Shown here one piece after another: positions 50,355 to 59,630 of a stretch of 64,000 nt of DNA (position 1 is the stretch's first letter; the number at the start of each line of letters is the position of its first letter). The notes below the pieces were generated by a model. The model had not been told where the DNA came from. It saw only the letters and a program-made list of their open reading frames with translations, and ran no database searches. The stretch lies in assembly GCF_018531495.1 (NCBI RefSeq), contig NZ_JAHDTI010000004.1, positions 186,001 through 250,000 of the forward strand, read 5' to 3'. This DNA comes from Nonomuraea sediminis. Its GTDB lineage: Bacteria > Actinomycetota > Actinomycetes > Streptosporangiales > Streptosporangiaceae. Both the position numbers and the translations under genes were made by a program.

Positions 50355-51695
50355 GTGGGCGACCTCGCCAAGATCTTCAAGGCGTACGACGTGCGCGGCG
50401 TCGTGCCCGACGAGCTCGACGAGCGGACGACCGAGGCCGTGGGCGCCGCCTTCGTCGAGCTGACCGCGGCGAAGTCCGTCGTCGTCGCGCACGACATGCG
50501 CGAGTCGTCCGTCCCGCTGTCGGCCGCGTTCGTGCGCGGGGCCACCGCGCGCGGCGCCGACGTGGTCAACGCTGGGCTCGGCTCCACCGACCTGCTCTAC
50601 TACGCCTCAGGCAGCCTGGGACTGCCGGGCGTGATGTTCACCGCGAGCCACAACCCCGCCCGCTACAACGGCATGAAGATGTGCCGCGCGGGCGCGGTGC
50701 CCATCGGCGCCGACACCGGCCTGGTCGAGATCCGCGACCGCGCCGCCGAGCTGCTCGGCGGGGTCGGCGAGCCGACCGGCTCCGTGATCGAGAAGGACCT
50801 GCTCCACGGCTACGCCGAGCACCTGCGCACGCTGGTCGACCTGTCGGCGATCCGGCCGCTGAAGGCGGTCGTCGACGCGGGCAACGGCATGGGCGGTCAC
50901 ACGGTGCCCGCCGTCTTCTCGGGACTGCCGGTCGAGGTGGTCCCGCTCTTCTTCGAGCTCGACGGCTCCTTCCCCAACCACGAGGCCAACCCGCTCGAGC
51001 CGGCCAACCTGGTCGACCTGCAGCGCGCGGTCGTGGCGACGGGCGCCGACCTGGGCCTGGCCTTCGACGGTGACGCCGACCGGTGCTGGGTGATCGACGA
51101 GCGCGGCGAGTCGGTCTCGCCGTCCGCGGTGACCGCGCTGGTGGCCGCGCGGGAGCTGGCCAAGCACCCGGGCGCCACGATCATCCACAACCTGATCACC
51201 TCGCAGGGGGTCCCGGAGATCGTCCGCGAGCACGGCGGCGCGCCGGTCCGCACGCGTGTCGGCCACTCCTTCATCAAGGCAGAGATGGCCCGCACCGGTG
51301 CCGTCTTCGGCGGGGAACACTCCGCCCACTACTACTTCCGCGACTTCTGGTTCGCCGACTCGGGGATGCTGGCCGCCATGCACGTGCTGGCCGCGCTGGG
51401 CGAGCAGGAGCGGCCGCTGTCGCGGGTCGTGGAGACCTACTCGCGCTACCACGCCTCCGGCGAGATCAACAGTACGGTCACCGACCAGGCGCTCGCGCTG
51501 TCGAAGGTACGGCACGCCTTCAGCGAACGCGGCACCGTCGACGAGCTCGACGGGCTTACCGTGACGGGTGCGGGCTGGTGGTTCAATCTGCGTGCGTCCA
51601 ACACCGAGCCGCTGCTCAGGCTGAATGCCGAGGCGGCCGACGAGAGCAAGATGGCGGCGATCAGGGACGAGGTCCTCGCCGTCGTAAGGAGCTGA
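50355..51695 (+). CDS. manB: Phosphomannomutase/phosphoglucomutase
   Basis: A 446-residue alpha-D-phosphohexomutase. The phosphoserine loop is T-A-S-H-N-P (FTASHNPARYNG), the metal loop D-G-D-A-D-R, the sugar loop GGEHSAHYYFRDF and the phosphate-binding tail R-A-S-N-T-E-P. It interconverts mannose-6-phosphate and mannose-1-phosphate for GDP-mannose supply. GTG 50355 has GGAG close by; upstream in-frame codons belong to the DUF3499 gene. The next two genes follow closely and continue the mannose theme, including a phosphomannose isomerase-like protein. Confidence 0.95.
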   Translation: MGDLAKIFKAYDVRGVVPDELDERTTEAVGAAFVELTAAKSVVVAHDMRESSVPLSAAFVRGATARGADVVNAGLGSTDLLYYASGSLGLPGVMFTASHNPARYNGMKMCRAGAVPIGADTGLVEIRDRAAELLGGVGEPTGSVIEKDLLHGYAEHLRTLVDLSAIRPLKAVVDAGNGMGGHTVPAVFSGLPVEVVPLFFELDGSFPNHEANPLEPANLVDLQRAVVATGADLGLAFDGDADRCWVIDERGESVSPSAVTALVAARELAKHPGATIIHNLITSQGVPEIVREHGGAPVRTRVGHSFIKAEMARTGAVFGGEHSAHYYFRDFWFADSGMLAAMHVLAALGEQERPLSRVVETYSRYHASGEINSTVTDQALALSKVRHAFSERGTVDELDGLTVTGAGWWFNLRASNTEPLLRLNAEAADESKMAAIRDEVLAVVRS

Positions 51696-51697
51696 AC

Positions 51698-51865
51698 GTG
51701 AAGATCGACGACTGGCTGCTGGAGATTCTGGCCTGCCCGGCGTGCAAGTCGCCGCTGCGCGCCGAGAGCGAGGCCGAGGAGCTGGCCTGCACGGGCTGCG
51801 GCCTGATCTACCCGGTCCGTGACGAGATCCCTGTCCTGCTGGTCGACGAGGCTCGGAAGCCGTAG
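51698..51865 (+). CDS. Trm112-like small zinc-ribbon protein
   Basis: A 55-residue protein with C-P-A-C and C-T-G-C pairs and the ending YPVRDEIPVLL, which is the UPF0434/Trm112 pattern. Eukaryotic and archaeal Trm112 activates methyltransferases; bacterial versions are little studied. GTG 51698 follows manB by two nt with AAGGAG seven nt ahead, and the isomerase gene starts six nt after it, so the three form one operon. Confidence 0.9.
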   Translation: MKIDDWLLEILACPACKSPLRAESEAEELACTGCGLIYPVRDEIPVLLVDEARKP

Positions 51866-51871
51866 GGCTCG

Positions 51872-52978
51872 ATGGAGTTCCTCACCGAGCGGCTCGACGA
51901 CCAGGACCATCTGATCGCGGCCGATCCCGGCGGCATGCTGCCGGCCGTGGCCGCCTCCGCCGCGCAGGTGCGCACCGGCTACCGGATCGCCCTCGAGGCG
52001 GGCGTCGAGCGGCTGGGCGGCGGAGGCAGGCCGCGGGCGATCGTGGTCATCGGGATGGGCGGCTCGGCGATCGCCGGCGACATCCTGGCCGCCGTCTGCG
52101 GCAACGGCGCGCCGCTGCCGATCCTGACCGTGCGGGGCTACCAGCTGCCCGGCTGGGTGGGCGCCACCGACCTGGTGATCGCGGTGTCCTGCTCCGGCAG
52201 GACCGAGGAGACGCTGTCGGCCGCCACCGAGGCCGTGCGCCGCGGCTGCACGCTGCTGGCCGTGGGCGGTCCCGGCTCGCCGCTCGAGGCGATCGCCACG
52301 CAGGCCTCGGGGCTGTACGTGCCGGTGCCCGCCGAGGGCCAGCCCAGGGCCAACATCTGGCTGCTGACGATCCCGCTGATCGTGGCCGCGGCGGCGATCG
52401 GCGTGGCCCGGGCCGACGCCGGCACGTTCGAGAACGTGGCCAAGACACTGGAGGACATCGCCCACCGGTGCAGGCCCGCCAGCGAGTCGTTCGTCAACCA
52501 GGGCAAGTCGCTGGCCGCCGAGCTGGCCGAGAGCGTCCCGATGATCTGGGGCTCCTCGCCGCTCGCGGCGGTCGCCGGCTACCGGCTGGCGTGCCAGCTC
52601 AACGAGAACGGCAAGTACCCGGCCGTCTTCGGCGAGCTGCCCGAGGCCAACCACAACCAGGTCGTCGCCTTCGACGGGGCGCTGGCCGAGCGCGACATCT
52701 TCGCCGACACCGCCGGCCGTACGCTGCGGCTGGTGCTGCTGCGCGACACCGAGGAGCACCCGCAGGTCGCGCGCAGGCGCGAGGTGTCGCTACGGCTGGC
52801 GGAGGACCGCGGCGTGCCCGTCACGGAGGTGGCCGCCGAGGGGGCGCACCCGCTGGAGCGGCTGGCCTCGCTGATCGGATTGGGCGACTACGCGAGCACC
52901 TACCTGGCGCTGGGTTACGGTATCGACCCCACCCCGGTGACGGCGATCACCGAACTCAAGGCCAGAATTTCGCAATAG
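51872..52978 (+). CDS. SIS-domain phosphoglucose/phosphomannose isomerase
   Basis: A 368-residue bifunctional PGI/PMI-type isomerase. The first SIS fold has IVVIGMGGSAIAGDIL and the sugar-phosphate motif VSCSGRTEETLSA; the second half has PMIWGSSPLAAVAGYRLACQLNENGKYPA and LPEANHNQVVAF, including the catalytic Glu/His region. It would convert fructose-6-phosphate to mannose-6-phosphate for ManB. ATG 51872 is six nt after the Trm112-like gene. The assignment to family is strong; which hexose is preferred is not visible. Confidence 0.9.
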   Translation: MEFLTERLDDQDHLIAADPGGMLPAVAASAAQVRTGYRIALEAGVERLGGGGRPRAIVVIGMGGSAIAGDILAAVCGNGAPLPILTVRGYQLPGWVGATDLVIAVSCSGRTEETLSAATEAVRRGCTLLAVGGPGSPLEAIATQASGLYVPVPAEGQPRANIWLLTIPLIVAAAAIGVARADAGTFENVAKTLEDIAHRCRPASESFVNQGKSLAAELAESVPMIWGSSPLAAVAGYRLACQLNENGKYPAVFGELPEANHNQVVAFDGALAERDIFADTAGRTLRLVLLRDTEEHPQVARRREVSLRLAEDRGVPVTEVAAEGAHPLERLASLIGLGDYASTYLALGYGIDPTPVTAITELKARISQ

Positions 52979-53027
52979 GATCCCTTTTCGGGCCTTTGAA
53001 GGTGATCTTTATGAGCGGAGTAAACCG

Positions 53028-53954
53028 GTGAGCGCGAGTGGCGGTACCAAGGCAATCATCGCGGCGCTGAGCGCCAACCTGGCGATCGCGGCCGCGAAGT
53101 TCGTGGCCGCGTACTTCACCGGGTCCTCCTCGATGCTGGCCGAGGGCATCCACTCCGTGGCCGACTCGGGCAACCAGGTGCTGCTGCTGATCGGCGGGAA
53201 GCGGTCGCAGCGGGCCAGCACCCGCGAGCACCCGTTCGGCTACGGGCGCGAGCGCTACTTCTACGCCTTCGTGGTCGCGGTCGTGCTGTTCACGATCGGC
53301 GCGGCGTTCTCGCTCTACGAGGGCGTCTCCAAGATCGTCTCACCGCACGAGGTGGAGTCGCCGATCTGGGCGTTCGCCGTACTGATCTTCGCGATCATCG
53401 CCGAGAGCTTCTCCTTCCGCACCGCGATCAAGGAGTCGAACCCGCTGCGCGGCAGCCAGTCCTGGGTGGCCTTCATCCGGCGCTCGAAGTCGCCCGAGCT
53501 GCCCGTGATCCTGCTCGAGGACCTGGGCGCGCTGCTCGGCCTGGTCTTCGCGCTCTTCGGCGTGACGATGGCCGTGGTCACCGGCAACGGCGTCTGGGAC
53601 GGCGTCGGCACCCTGATGATCGGCCTGCTGCTGGCCGTGATCGCCATCGTGCTGGCCATCGAGACCAAGTCGCTGCTGGTCGGCGAGGGCGCCTCGCCCG
53701 AGGTCCTGGACCGGATCTGCGCGGCGCTGGAGTCGGCGCCCGAGGTCGACCGCGTCATCCACATGCGCACGATGCACCTCGGGCCCGAGGAGCTGCTGGT
53801 CGCCGCGAAGATCGCGGTGGCGCACGACGACACCGCGGCCGACGTGGCCAGGGGCATCGACGAGGCCGAGCGGCGCATCAGGGAGGTCGTGCCGATCGCC
53901 CGCGTCATCTACCTCGAGCCCGACCTGGACCGCTCGCGCACCAGCACCAAGTGA
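53028..53954 (+). CDS. Cation diffusion facilitator transporter
   Basis: A 308-residue CDF protein with six helices. The helix 2 metal site is H-S-V-A-D in GIHSVADSGNQ. The helix 5 site reads LLEDLGALLGLVFAL, with Glu-Asp instead of the usual H-x3-D, a feature seen in the SLC30A9-like subgroup. A cytosolic C-terminal domain (VDRVIHMRTMHLGPEELLVAAKIAV) follows. It probably exports zinc or manganese, but the metal is uncertain with the altered site. GTG 53028 starts 49 bp after the isomerase gene. Its end overlaps the convergent lipid lysyltransferase gene by 46 bp. Confidence 0.88.
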   Translation: MSASGGTKAIIAALSANLAIAAAKFVAAYFTGSSSMLAEGIHSVADSGNQVLLLIGGKRSQRASTREHPFGYGRERYFYAFVVAVVLFTIGAAFSLYEGVSKIVSPHEVESPIWAFAVLIFAIIAESFSFRTAIKESNPLRGSQSWVAFIRRSKSPELPVILLEDLGALLGLVFALFGVTMAVVTGNGVWDGVGTLMIGLLLAVIAIVLAIETKSLLVGEGASPEVLDRICAALESAPEVDRVIHMRTMHLGPEELLVAAKIAVAHDDTAADVARGIDEAERRIREVVPIARVIYLEPDLDRSRTSTK

Positions 53955-55732
53955 CCGCCGCGCTGCTTGGGCGCGGTACGCCGGGGGACCGGCACCGGGT
54001 GCGGCTCCGGCTGGGCGGGCTCGGGCTCCGTGCCGGCCTGGCCGTACTCCTGGCTCCTCTTGCGGCCTAGCGGGAGGCCGAGCGTGATGAACGCCTCGGC
54101 CTGCATGGCGCCGACGGCGATCCTGGGCAGGTCGCGGGCCTTCGGGTAGACCAGGAAGCGCGGCTCCCAGATGGGGCGGAACTTGGCGTTGAAGCGGTAG
54201 AGCGACTCGATCTGGTACCAGCGCGACAGCAGCACGAGCAGGCCGCGCCAGGCCCGCAGGATCGGGCCCGCGCCCAGGCGCTCGCCGCCGGCCAGGGCCG
54301 CGCGGAACATCGCGAAGTTGAGCGAGACGTGCGTGATGCCGAACTCAGGCGCGGCCTGCAGGGTCTTGACGATCAGTAGCTCGTTGAGCCCCGGCTCGGC
54401 GTCGCGGTCGCGGCGCATCAGGTCCAGCGAGATGCCGTTCGGGCCCCACGGCACGTAGTGCAGCACGGCGCGGATCTCGTCGTCCTTGTGCGCGGTCACC
54501 ACCATGCAGTCGGCGTCGGAGGGGTCACCGAAGCGGCCCAGAGCCATCGAGAAGCCCCGTTCGGTCTCCCCGCTTCGCCAGGAGTCGGCGGCCGACTTGA
54601 TCTTGTTGCGCTCCTCCTGGGAGAGATCGCTCACCCGGCGCATGCGGCAGGTGTAGCCGGCGCGCTCGACCCGGTTGGCCATCTGGCGGACGTTGCGCAT
54701 GGCCCGGCCCTGGAGTGTGAAATCCGCCACGTCGACGATGGCCTCGTCGCCCATCTCCAGCGCCGACATCCCGCCCTCACGCGTCCACACCTCGCCGCCG
54801 GTCTCGCCGCAGCCGATGACCGCGGGCACCCAGGCGTGCCGCCTGGCCTCGGACATGAACACCTTGATGGCAGCGGGCCAGGCCTCCGGGTCGCCGATCG
54901 GGTCGCCGCTGGCCAGCATGACGCCGGAGACCACGCGGTAGGCGATGGCCGCCTTGCCCGACGGGGAGAACAGCACGCTCTTGTCGCGGCGCAGCGCGAA
55001 GTAGCCGAGCGAGTCGCGCTCGCCGTGCCTGTCGAGCAGCTCGCGCAGGCGCTTCTCCTCGTCGGTGGAGCGCCTGGCGACCGGACGCTCGGGCCGCAGC
55101 GCCAGGTAGAGCGTGGTGACGGCGGTCAGCACGCCGAGGAAGACCAGCGCGAAGTAGACCAGGTCGGAGACCCTCCCGACGGAGTAGTGCACGTCGCCCT
55201 CGACGCCCACCAGGCCGAGCACCACGTGCTCCATGCGGGTGTAGAGATCGGGGTCGCCCTCGATGGTGGGCCGGCTCACGAGCAGGTAGCCGAAGCCCAG
55301 GTCGATCGCGGCGAAGGCGAGCAGGTTCCACAGCGCCGCCCAGCGCGTGCGCGGGTCCGACAGCGCGTAGAACTGGTCCTTGCACAGCACCAGCCCCACC
55401 AGCAGGATCAGGCTGAGCACCACCGTGGCCAGGTGGCCGGGGTGGATGATCGTCTCCACGGTCGCGCTGACCGGCAGCAGGACCACCACCGCCCGCCAGG
55501 CGCGCACCTTCCTGCGGCGCAGCGCGTGCGCGATCATGATCAAGAGGATTCCCACGACCAGCGACGAGGCCCTGGCCACCGTCGAGACGATGCCTGGCAG
55601 GACGTTTGACCACTCGGCCACCCGGCTCTGCCCGAAGCGCGGGCTCAGCACCTTGAGGACGTCGAGAAAGCCGATCACCAGCGACACGTATCCTGCGACC
55701 GCCGGTACCCAGGGGCGTGAGATCTTCTTCAC
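53909..55732 (-). CDS. Phosphatidylglycerol lysyltransferase-like protein (MprF/LysX C-terminal domain)
   Basis: A 607-residue membrane protein. About six to seven helices fill residues 10-215. Residues 230-550 are a DUF2156-type acetyltransferase fold domain (ALRRDKSVLFSPSGKAAIAYRVVSGVMLASGDPIGDP, NELLIVKTLQAAPEFGITHVSLNFAMFR) that uses lysyl-tRNA to aminoacylate phosphatidylglycerol. The helices are fewer than the 14 of full MprF. The last 50 residues are Pro/Arg-rich and lie opposite the CDF gene. GTG 55732 is divergent from the esterase gene at 55833. The product would raise membrane positive charge. Confidence 0.87.
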   Translation of the reverse strand: MKKISRPWVPAVAGYVSLVIGFLDVLKVLSPRFGQSRVAEWSNVLPGIVSTVARASSLVVGILLIMIAHALRRRKVRAWRAVVVLLPVSATVETIIHPGHLATVVLSLILLVGLVLCKDQFYALSDPRTRWAALWNLLAFAAIDLGFGYLLVSRPTIEGDPDLYTRMEHVVLGLVGVEGDVHYSVGRVSDLVYFALVFLGVLTAVTTLYLALRPERPVARRSTDEEKRLRELLDRHGERDSLGYFALRRDKSVLFSPSGKAAIAYRVVSGVMLASGDPIGDPEAWPAAIKVFMSEARRHAWVPAVIGCGETGGEVWTREGGMSALEMGDEAIVDVADFTLQGRAMRNVRQMANRVERAGYTCRMRRVSDLSQEERNKIKSAADSWRSGETERGFSMALGRFGDPSDADCMVVTAHKDDEIRAVLHYVPWGPNGISLDLMRRDRDAEPGLNELLIVKTLQAAPEFGITHVSLNFAMFRAALAGGERLGAGPILRAWRGLLVLLSRWYQIESLYRFNAKFRPIWEPRFLVYPKARDLPRIAVGAMQAEAFITLGLPLGRKRSQEYGQAGTEPEPAQPEPHPVPVPRRTAPKQRGGHLVLVRERSRSGSR

Positions 55733-55832
55733 GACCGAGATTTAACGCCCGCTTCGGTAATCACCGAGTTAACTCGCCGCTTACTAACCAGCGAGTATCC
55801 ATAACAAAGGTCGGTCAATATACGGGGGCGTC

Positions 55833-56963
55833 ATGGGACTCACGTCGACAAAACTGGAACTTCTCGTCGGAGTGCTCGCTGTCGCCGCGTTGGCGTGCAC
55901 GATCTGGTTCTGGCCGCGCCTTGCGGGCAAGAGCTGGCGCGCCGTTGTGGGCCGGGTGGGGACTCTGGTGGTGGACCAGGTGTTGACGCTGGTCGTGATC
56001 GGCCTGTTGGTGAACAACTACTTCGGTTTCTACGGCTCGTGGGAAGACCTGATCGGCACCCAGACGGGTTCGGCGCCGATCACGCTGGCCAGCGGCGGTC
56101 ATGCCTCGGGCGTGCAGGTGCTGTCCAGCCGCCCGGCCAAGGGCGGCCGGATCGAGCAGGTCATCGTCCCCGGCCCCACCACCCATCTGAGCGAGCAGGC
56201 CTACGTGTGGGTGCCGTCGGCCTATGGCAAGAAGAAGGACTACCGGTTTCCCGTCGTCGTGGCGCTGACCGGCTATCCGGGTGACCCTCGCAACCTCATC
56301 ACCAGGGAGAACCTGCCCAACCGGATGGCCGACGCGATCGCGGCGCACCAGATCCCGCCGACGATCCTGGTCATGATGCGGCCCAGCGTGGTCCTGCCGC
56401 GTGACACCGAGTGCGTGGACGTGCCCAACGGGCCGCAGGTGCTGTCGTACTTCGCCACCGACGTCAAGCAGGCGCTCGCGGCCTCCTACCGGGTGGCGCT
56501 GGACCGGGAGTACTGGGGGCTGATCGGCGGGTCGACCGGGGCCTACTGCGCCCTGAAGATCGCGATGACGCACCCGGAGGAGTACTCCGCGGCGGTCTCG
56601 CTGTCCGGCTACTACAAGACCATCATCGACCGCACCACGGGTGACCTGTTCGGCGGGGACAAGTCACTGGAGCAGAAGAACGACCTGATGTGGCGCCTGG
56701 CCAACCTGCCCTCTCCGCCGGTGAACGTGCTGGTCACCTCGAGCAAGAAGGGCGAGGCGAACTACAAGTCGACGCTGGCCTTCCTGGCCGCGGTCAAGCC
56801 GCCGATGCAGGCCTCGTCGCTGATCCTGCCGAGCGGCGGGCACAACTTCAACACCTGGGACCGCGAGCTGCCGCAGGCGCTGCCGTGGCTGGCTCAGCAG
56901 CTGCACGCGCCGGCGCCCGCACGCCTCACGACGCAGCCCACGGGGGACGGCGTCTCCTCCTAG
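55833..56963 (+). CDS. Alpha/beta hydrolase, esterase D / antigen 85-like
   Basis: A 376-residue protein. Two N-terminal helices (about 8-27 and 44-63) anchor it; the hydrolase domain faces outside. The nucleophile elbow is G-G-S-T-G-A-Y, Asp probably in the later loop, and His in LPSGGHNFNTWDRELPQALPWL. YVWVPSAYGKKKDYRFPVVVALTGYPGDP is the usual esterase D oxyanion region. It is divergent from the lysyltransferase gene with a 100-bp shared control region; a role in removing amino-acyl groups from lipids, like AcvB/VirJ, is a possibility. ATG 55833 has GGGGG five nt upstream. Confidence 0.85.
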   Translation: MGLTSTKLELLVGVLAVAALACTIWFWPRLAGKSWRAVVGRVGTLVVDQVLTLVVIGLLVNNYFGFYGSWEDLIGTQTGSAPITLASGGHASGVQVLSSRPAKGGRIEQVIVPGPTTHLSEQAYVWVPSAYGKKKDYRFPVVVALTGYPGDPRNLITRENLPNRMADAIAAHQIPPTILVMMRPSVVLPRDTECVDVPNGPQVLSYFATDVKQALAASYRVALDREYWGLIGGSTGAYCALKIAMTHPEEYSAAVSLSGYYKTIIDRTTGDLFGGDKSLEQKNDLMWRLANLPSPPVNVLVTSSKKGEANYKSTLAFLAAVKPPMQASSLILPSGGHNFNTWDRELPQALPWLAQQLHAPAPARLTTQPTGDGVSS

Positions 56964-56995
56964 TGGGGCAATTGTTGAAATAATCAAAAATAGCG

Positions 56996-57466
56996 CTACT
57001 CGTGGCCGGTGATGCAGGAAGTTCCCGCATCAGTCTCGTCGAACAGGCAGCGGCCGTCCTTGTTCAATGCGACGACTTTTTTCACGGACGAGAACTGCCG
57101 GAGCGTCGCCTCGATCGTGCGCAGAATGCGGGCGTCGCCGCCGACGCCACTGCCCCAGACCGTGCGGCAGAAGCGCAGGGTGGCGGTGCCCCGCCTGATC
57201 TTGAGGGAGAAGTCGGCGCCGCAGTCGGACCTGCCGCGGATCTGCCCGCCGAGATCGGAGTACAGCCCGCGCCGCTTCTCGGCCTTGGTCGGACCGGCGA
57301 TCAGCTGCTCGATCGAGAACCTGGCCAGGCCGCCGTGCGGCGCCTGGCGGGTGACGGCGACGACCTTGCCTGGGATGCCGTCGCCCTTGGAGAAGTAGAC
57401 CTTGACCTCCTGCCCGGCCTGGGCAGTTGAGAGCACGAGAACCGTGGCCATGAGCAGTTGCTTCAT
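56996..57466 (-). CDS. GerMN-domain secreted protein
   Basis: A 156-residue protein with a signal peptide (about 1-18, ending A-Q-A) and a single GerMN domain, V-K-V-Y-F-S-K-G-D-G at its start and IEQLIAGPTKAEKRRGLYSDL in the middle. GerMN domains occur in spore germination protein GerM and in actinobacterial LpqB next to MtrAB. It starts six nt after the response regulator gene, so it belongs to the same operon and may be an extracytoplasmic input or output for that two-component system. Three or four cysteines may form disulphides. Confidence 0.83.
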   Translation of the reverse strand: MKQLLMATVLVLSTAQAGQEVKVYFSKGDGIPGKVVAVTRQAPHGGLARFSIEQLIAGPTKAEKRRGLYSDLGGQIRGRSDCGADFSLKIRRGTATLRFCRTVWGSGVGGDARILRTIEATLRQFSSVKKVVALNKDGRCLFDETDAGTSCITGHE

Positions 57467-57472
57467 GGCCCG

Positions 57473-58126
57473 TTAGATGCGCGGTCGCCCCGCCGGGTTC
57501 ACCAGGCCGGTCTCGTAGGCATGGATCACGGCCTGCGTCCTGTCGCGCAGGCCCAGCTTGGCGAGCAGGCGGGCGACGTGCGTCTTGACCGTGTGCTCGG
57601 TGAGGACGAGCTCGGCGGCGATCTCGGCGTTGGACAGGCCGCTGGCGATCAGCCGCAGCACCTCCACCTCGCGCGGCGTCAGCTCGGCCGGTTGCGCCAC
57701 CGGACGGCGGCGGGCGAACTCCGCGATGAGCCGCCGGGTGATCTTCGGGGCGAGCAGCGCGTCGCCGCGGGCCACCGTCCTGACCGCCTCGGCCAGGTCG
57801 GTGGCCCTGACGTCCTTGAGCAGGAAGCCGCTGGCCCCCGCGGACAACGCGTCGTAGACGTAGTCGTCCAGGTCGAACGTGGTGATCATGATGGCCCTGG
57901 TCTTGCCCGAGGCCAGGATGCGCCGGGCGGCCGAGATGCCGTCCAGCTCGGGCATGCGGATGTCGAGCAGCGCCACGTCCGGCTCGCTCGCCTCGGCCAG
58001 CCGTACGGCCTGAAGACCGTCGGCGGCCGTGCCGACGACGGTGATGTCCGGCTGCGCGCGCAGCACCGCGGAGAACCCGCGCAGCACGATGGGCTGGTCG
58101 TCGGCGATCAGGACGGAGATGGTCAT
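57473..58126 (-). CDS. NarL/FixJ-family response regulator
   Basis: A 217-residue regulator. The receiver domain has acidic D-D near 9-10, a phosphorylation site D in DVALLDIRMPE (about 54), and K in GFLLKD. A LuxR-type helix-turn-helix (LTPREVEVLRLIASGLSNAEIAAELVLTEHTVKTHVARLLAKLGL) binds DNA. ATG 58126 overlaps the kinase stop (ATGA), so the pair is coupled. Target genes are not evident. Confidence 0.95.
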   Translation of the reverse strand: MTISVLIADDQPIVLRGFSAVLRAQPDITVVGTAADGLQAVRLAEASEPDVALLDIRMPELDGISAARRILASGKTRAIMITTFDLDDYVYDALSAGASGFLLKDVRATDLAEAVRTVARGDALLAPKITRRLIAEFARRRPVAQPAELTPREVEVLRLIASGLSNAEIAAELVLTEHTVKTHVARLLAKLGLRDRTQAVIHAYETGLVNPAGRPRI

Positions 58127-59271
58127 TCCAGCGGAAGCCCCACGGTGATCAGGAACCCGCCCGCGGGTCCTGGTTCGGCGTTGAACCAGCCGCCCAGGCC
58201 CAGGGCCCGCTCGCGCATGCCGACCAGGCCGTGGCCCGAGGCCGAGCCGCGGTCGGTCGCCACCGGCCCGGGGCCGTCGTCGGCGATGCGCATGACCAGC
58301 ACGTCCGGGCGGTAGGCCAGCTCGACCGACACGCGCGCGCCAGGCGCGTGCACGCGCACGTTGGTCAGCGCCTCCTGGATGATCCGGTACGCCGACAGGT
58401 CGACCGCCTGCGGGAGCGGCCGCTGCTCGCCCACCACGTCCAGGTCCACCGGACCGCCGTGCTCGCGGAACAGCTCGGGCAGGCGGGCCAGTCCCGGCTG
58501 CGGCTCGGTCTCCTGCACCCTGGGCGTGTCGGCGCGCAGCACGCCGAGCAGGCGGCGCATCTCCGACAGCGTCTGCCGAGCGCTGCCCGCGATCTCGGCG
58601 AACTCCCGCTTGGCGGGCTCGTCCAGGTTCTCCAGCGTGTAGGGGGCGCTCTCGGCCTGCACGGCGATCATCGAGATGGAGTGTGCCACGATGTCGTGCA
58701 TCTCGCGCGCGATCCTGGCCCGCTCGGCCATCGCGGCCTGCTGCCGCAGCGTCTCCAGGTTGCTGGCCCTGACCTGCGTGACCTCGGTACGGCTGCGCCG
58801 CACGTCGGCCAGCAGCGTAACCGTGCCGGTCACCACGGCCCCGGCGACCAGCATGACCGCCGCGCCCGAGAAACCGTAGTCGAAGCCGTAGAACCACCAC
58901 AGGAGGCCTAGACCCAGCGCGCCCAGCGTCACCAGAGCGCCCCCGGCCCAGGCCAGACGGCGGTCGACCAGCCTCAGCAGCGTGTAGAAGCTGAGCGCGG
59001 CCGAGGCGTAGACGGCCAGCGGCCACTCCTGCGGGTTCTGACCGTTCACAAGCAGCAGCGCGGCGCCGGCGAGCGGCAGCAGTGCGGCGAGCGGCGGGTA
59101 GGTGTGGCGCAGCGCCTGCGGCAGCGTGGCCGCGAGCACGCCGAACAGGACCATCGGCGAATCGGGGATCGCCTGGGCGAGCCCGACGAACGCAAGCGCG
59201 ACGGCGGTCACGACGTCCATCGCGGGGAGCTCGCGCAACCTGTCGCGGACCTGGGGCCAAGTCATGTCCAT
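58123..59271 (-). CDS. Sensor histidine kinase (NarL-partner, HisKA_3)
   Basis: A 382-residue kinase. Five or six transmembrane helices span residues 20-150 with no large extracellular domain, so it may sense the membrane itself. The H-box ERARIAREMHDIVAHSISMIAVQAE has the phospho-acceptor His; the ATPase domain has Y-R-I-I-Q-E-A-L-T-N and D-D-G-P-G and G-H-G-L-V-G-M-R-E-R. ATG 59271 with GGAAGAG five nt upstream is preferred; upstream in-frame sequence to 59634 has no domain signal. It forms an operon with the response regulator and GerMN genes. Confidence 0.93.
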   Translation of the reverse strand: MDMTWPQVRDRLRELPAMDVVTAVALAFVGLAQAIPDSPMVLFGVLAATLPQALRHTYPPLAALLPLAGAALLLVNGQNPQEWPLAVYASAALSFYTLLRLVDRRLAWAGGALVTLGALGLGLLWWFYGFDYGFSGAAVMLVAGAVVTGTVTLLADVRRSRTEVTQVRASNLETLRQQAAMAERARIAREMHDIVAHSISMIAVQAESAPYTLENLDEPAKREFAEIAGSARQTLSEMRRLLGVLRADTPRVQETEPQPGLARLPELFREHGGPVDLDVVGEQRPLPQAVDLSAYRIIQEALTNVRVHAPGARVSVELAYRPDVLVMRIADDGPGPVATDRGSASGHGLVGMRERALGLGGWFNAEPGPAGGFLITVGLPLE

Positions 59272-59630
59272 GGATCTCTTCCGGGGGTGTCGTAGTCGAG
59301 TGAACCACCAGGCGGCCATGCCGGAGAGGAAGCCGCCCCGCAGGATCTCGCCGCCATGGCCACCGAGCGAGGGTCGTGCTCGGAACGGCGTGTGCGGGGC
59401 GACGTTCTCGCAGGCGGAGGTCATGCCCTCGCGGGCACGCGGCCCCTCCGCCGCCCTCTCCCCGGCGATGCCCGGCACCGCCGGACCCGGTCCGCCCCCG
59501 TGGGGCCCGGCTCGTTCGACCGCCGTGCGATGGCCGTCGCCCGCTCGGCGCCCGTCCCCCTGACCTTGGCCGATATGGCGGGAAAGACCTTCATGGCGGA
59601 GGATCATGGCGGCGCGGGACACCGAAGTAG
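59272..59630. other. 359-bp gap between the kinase and MerR genes
   Basis: Long ORFs here run on both strands but have no domain signal and look like composition shadows. The region presumably contains the kinase promoter. ATGGCGG-type motifs recur near 59575-59610. I see no RNA gene or strong terminator. Confidence 0.5.
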
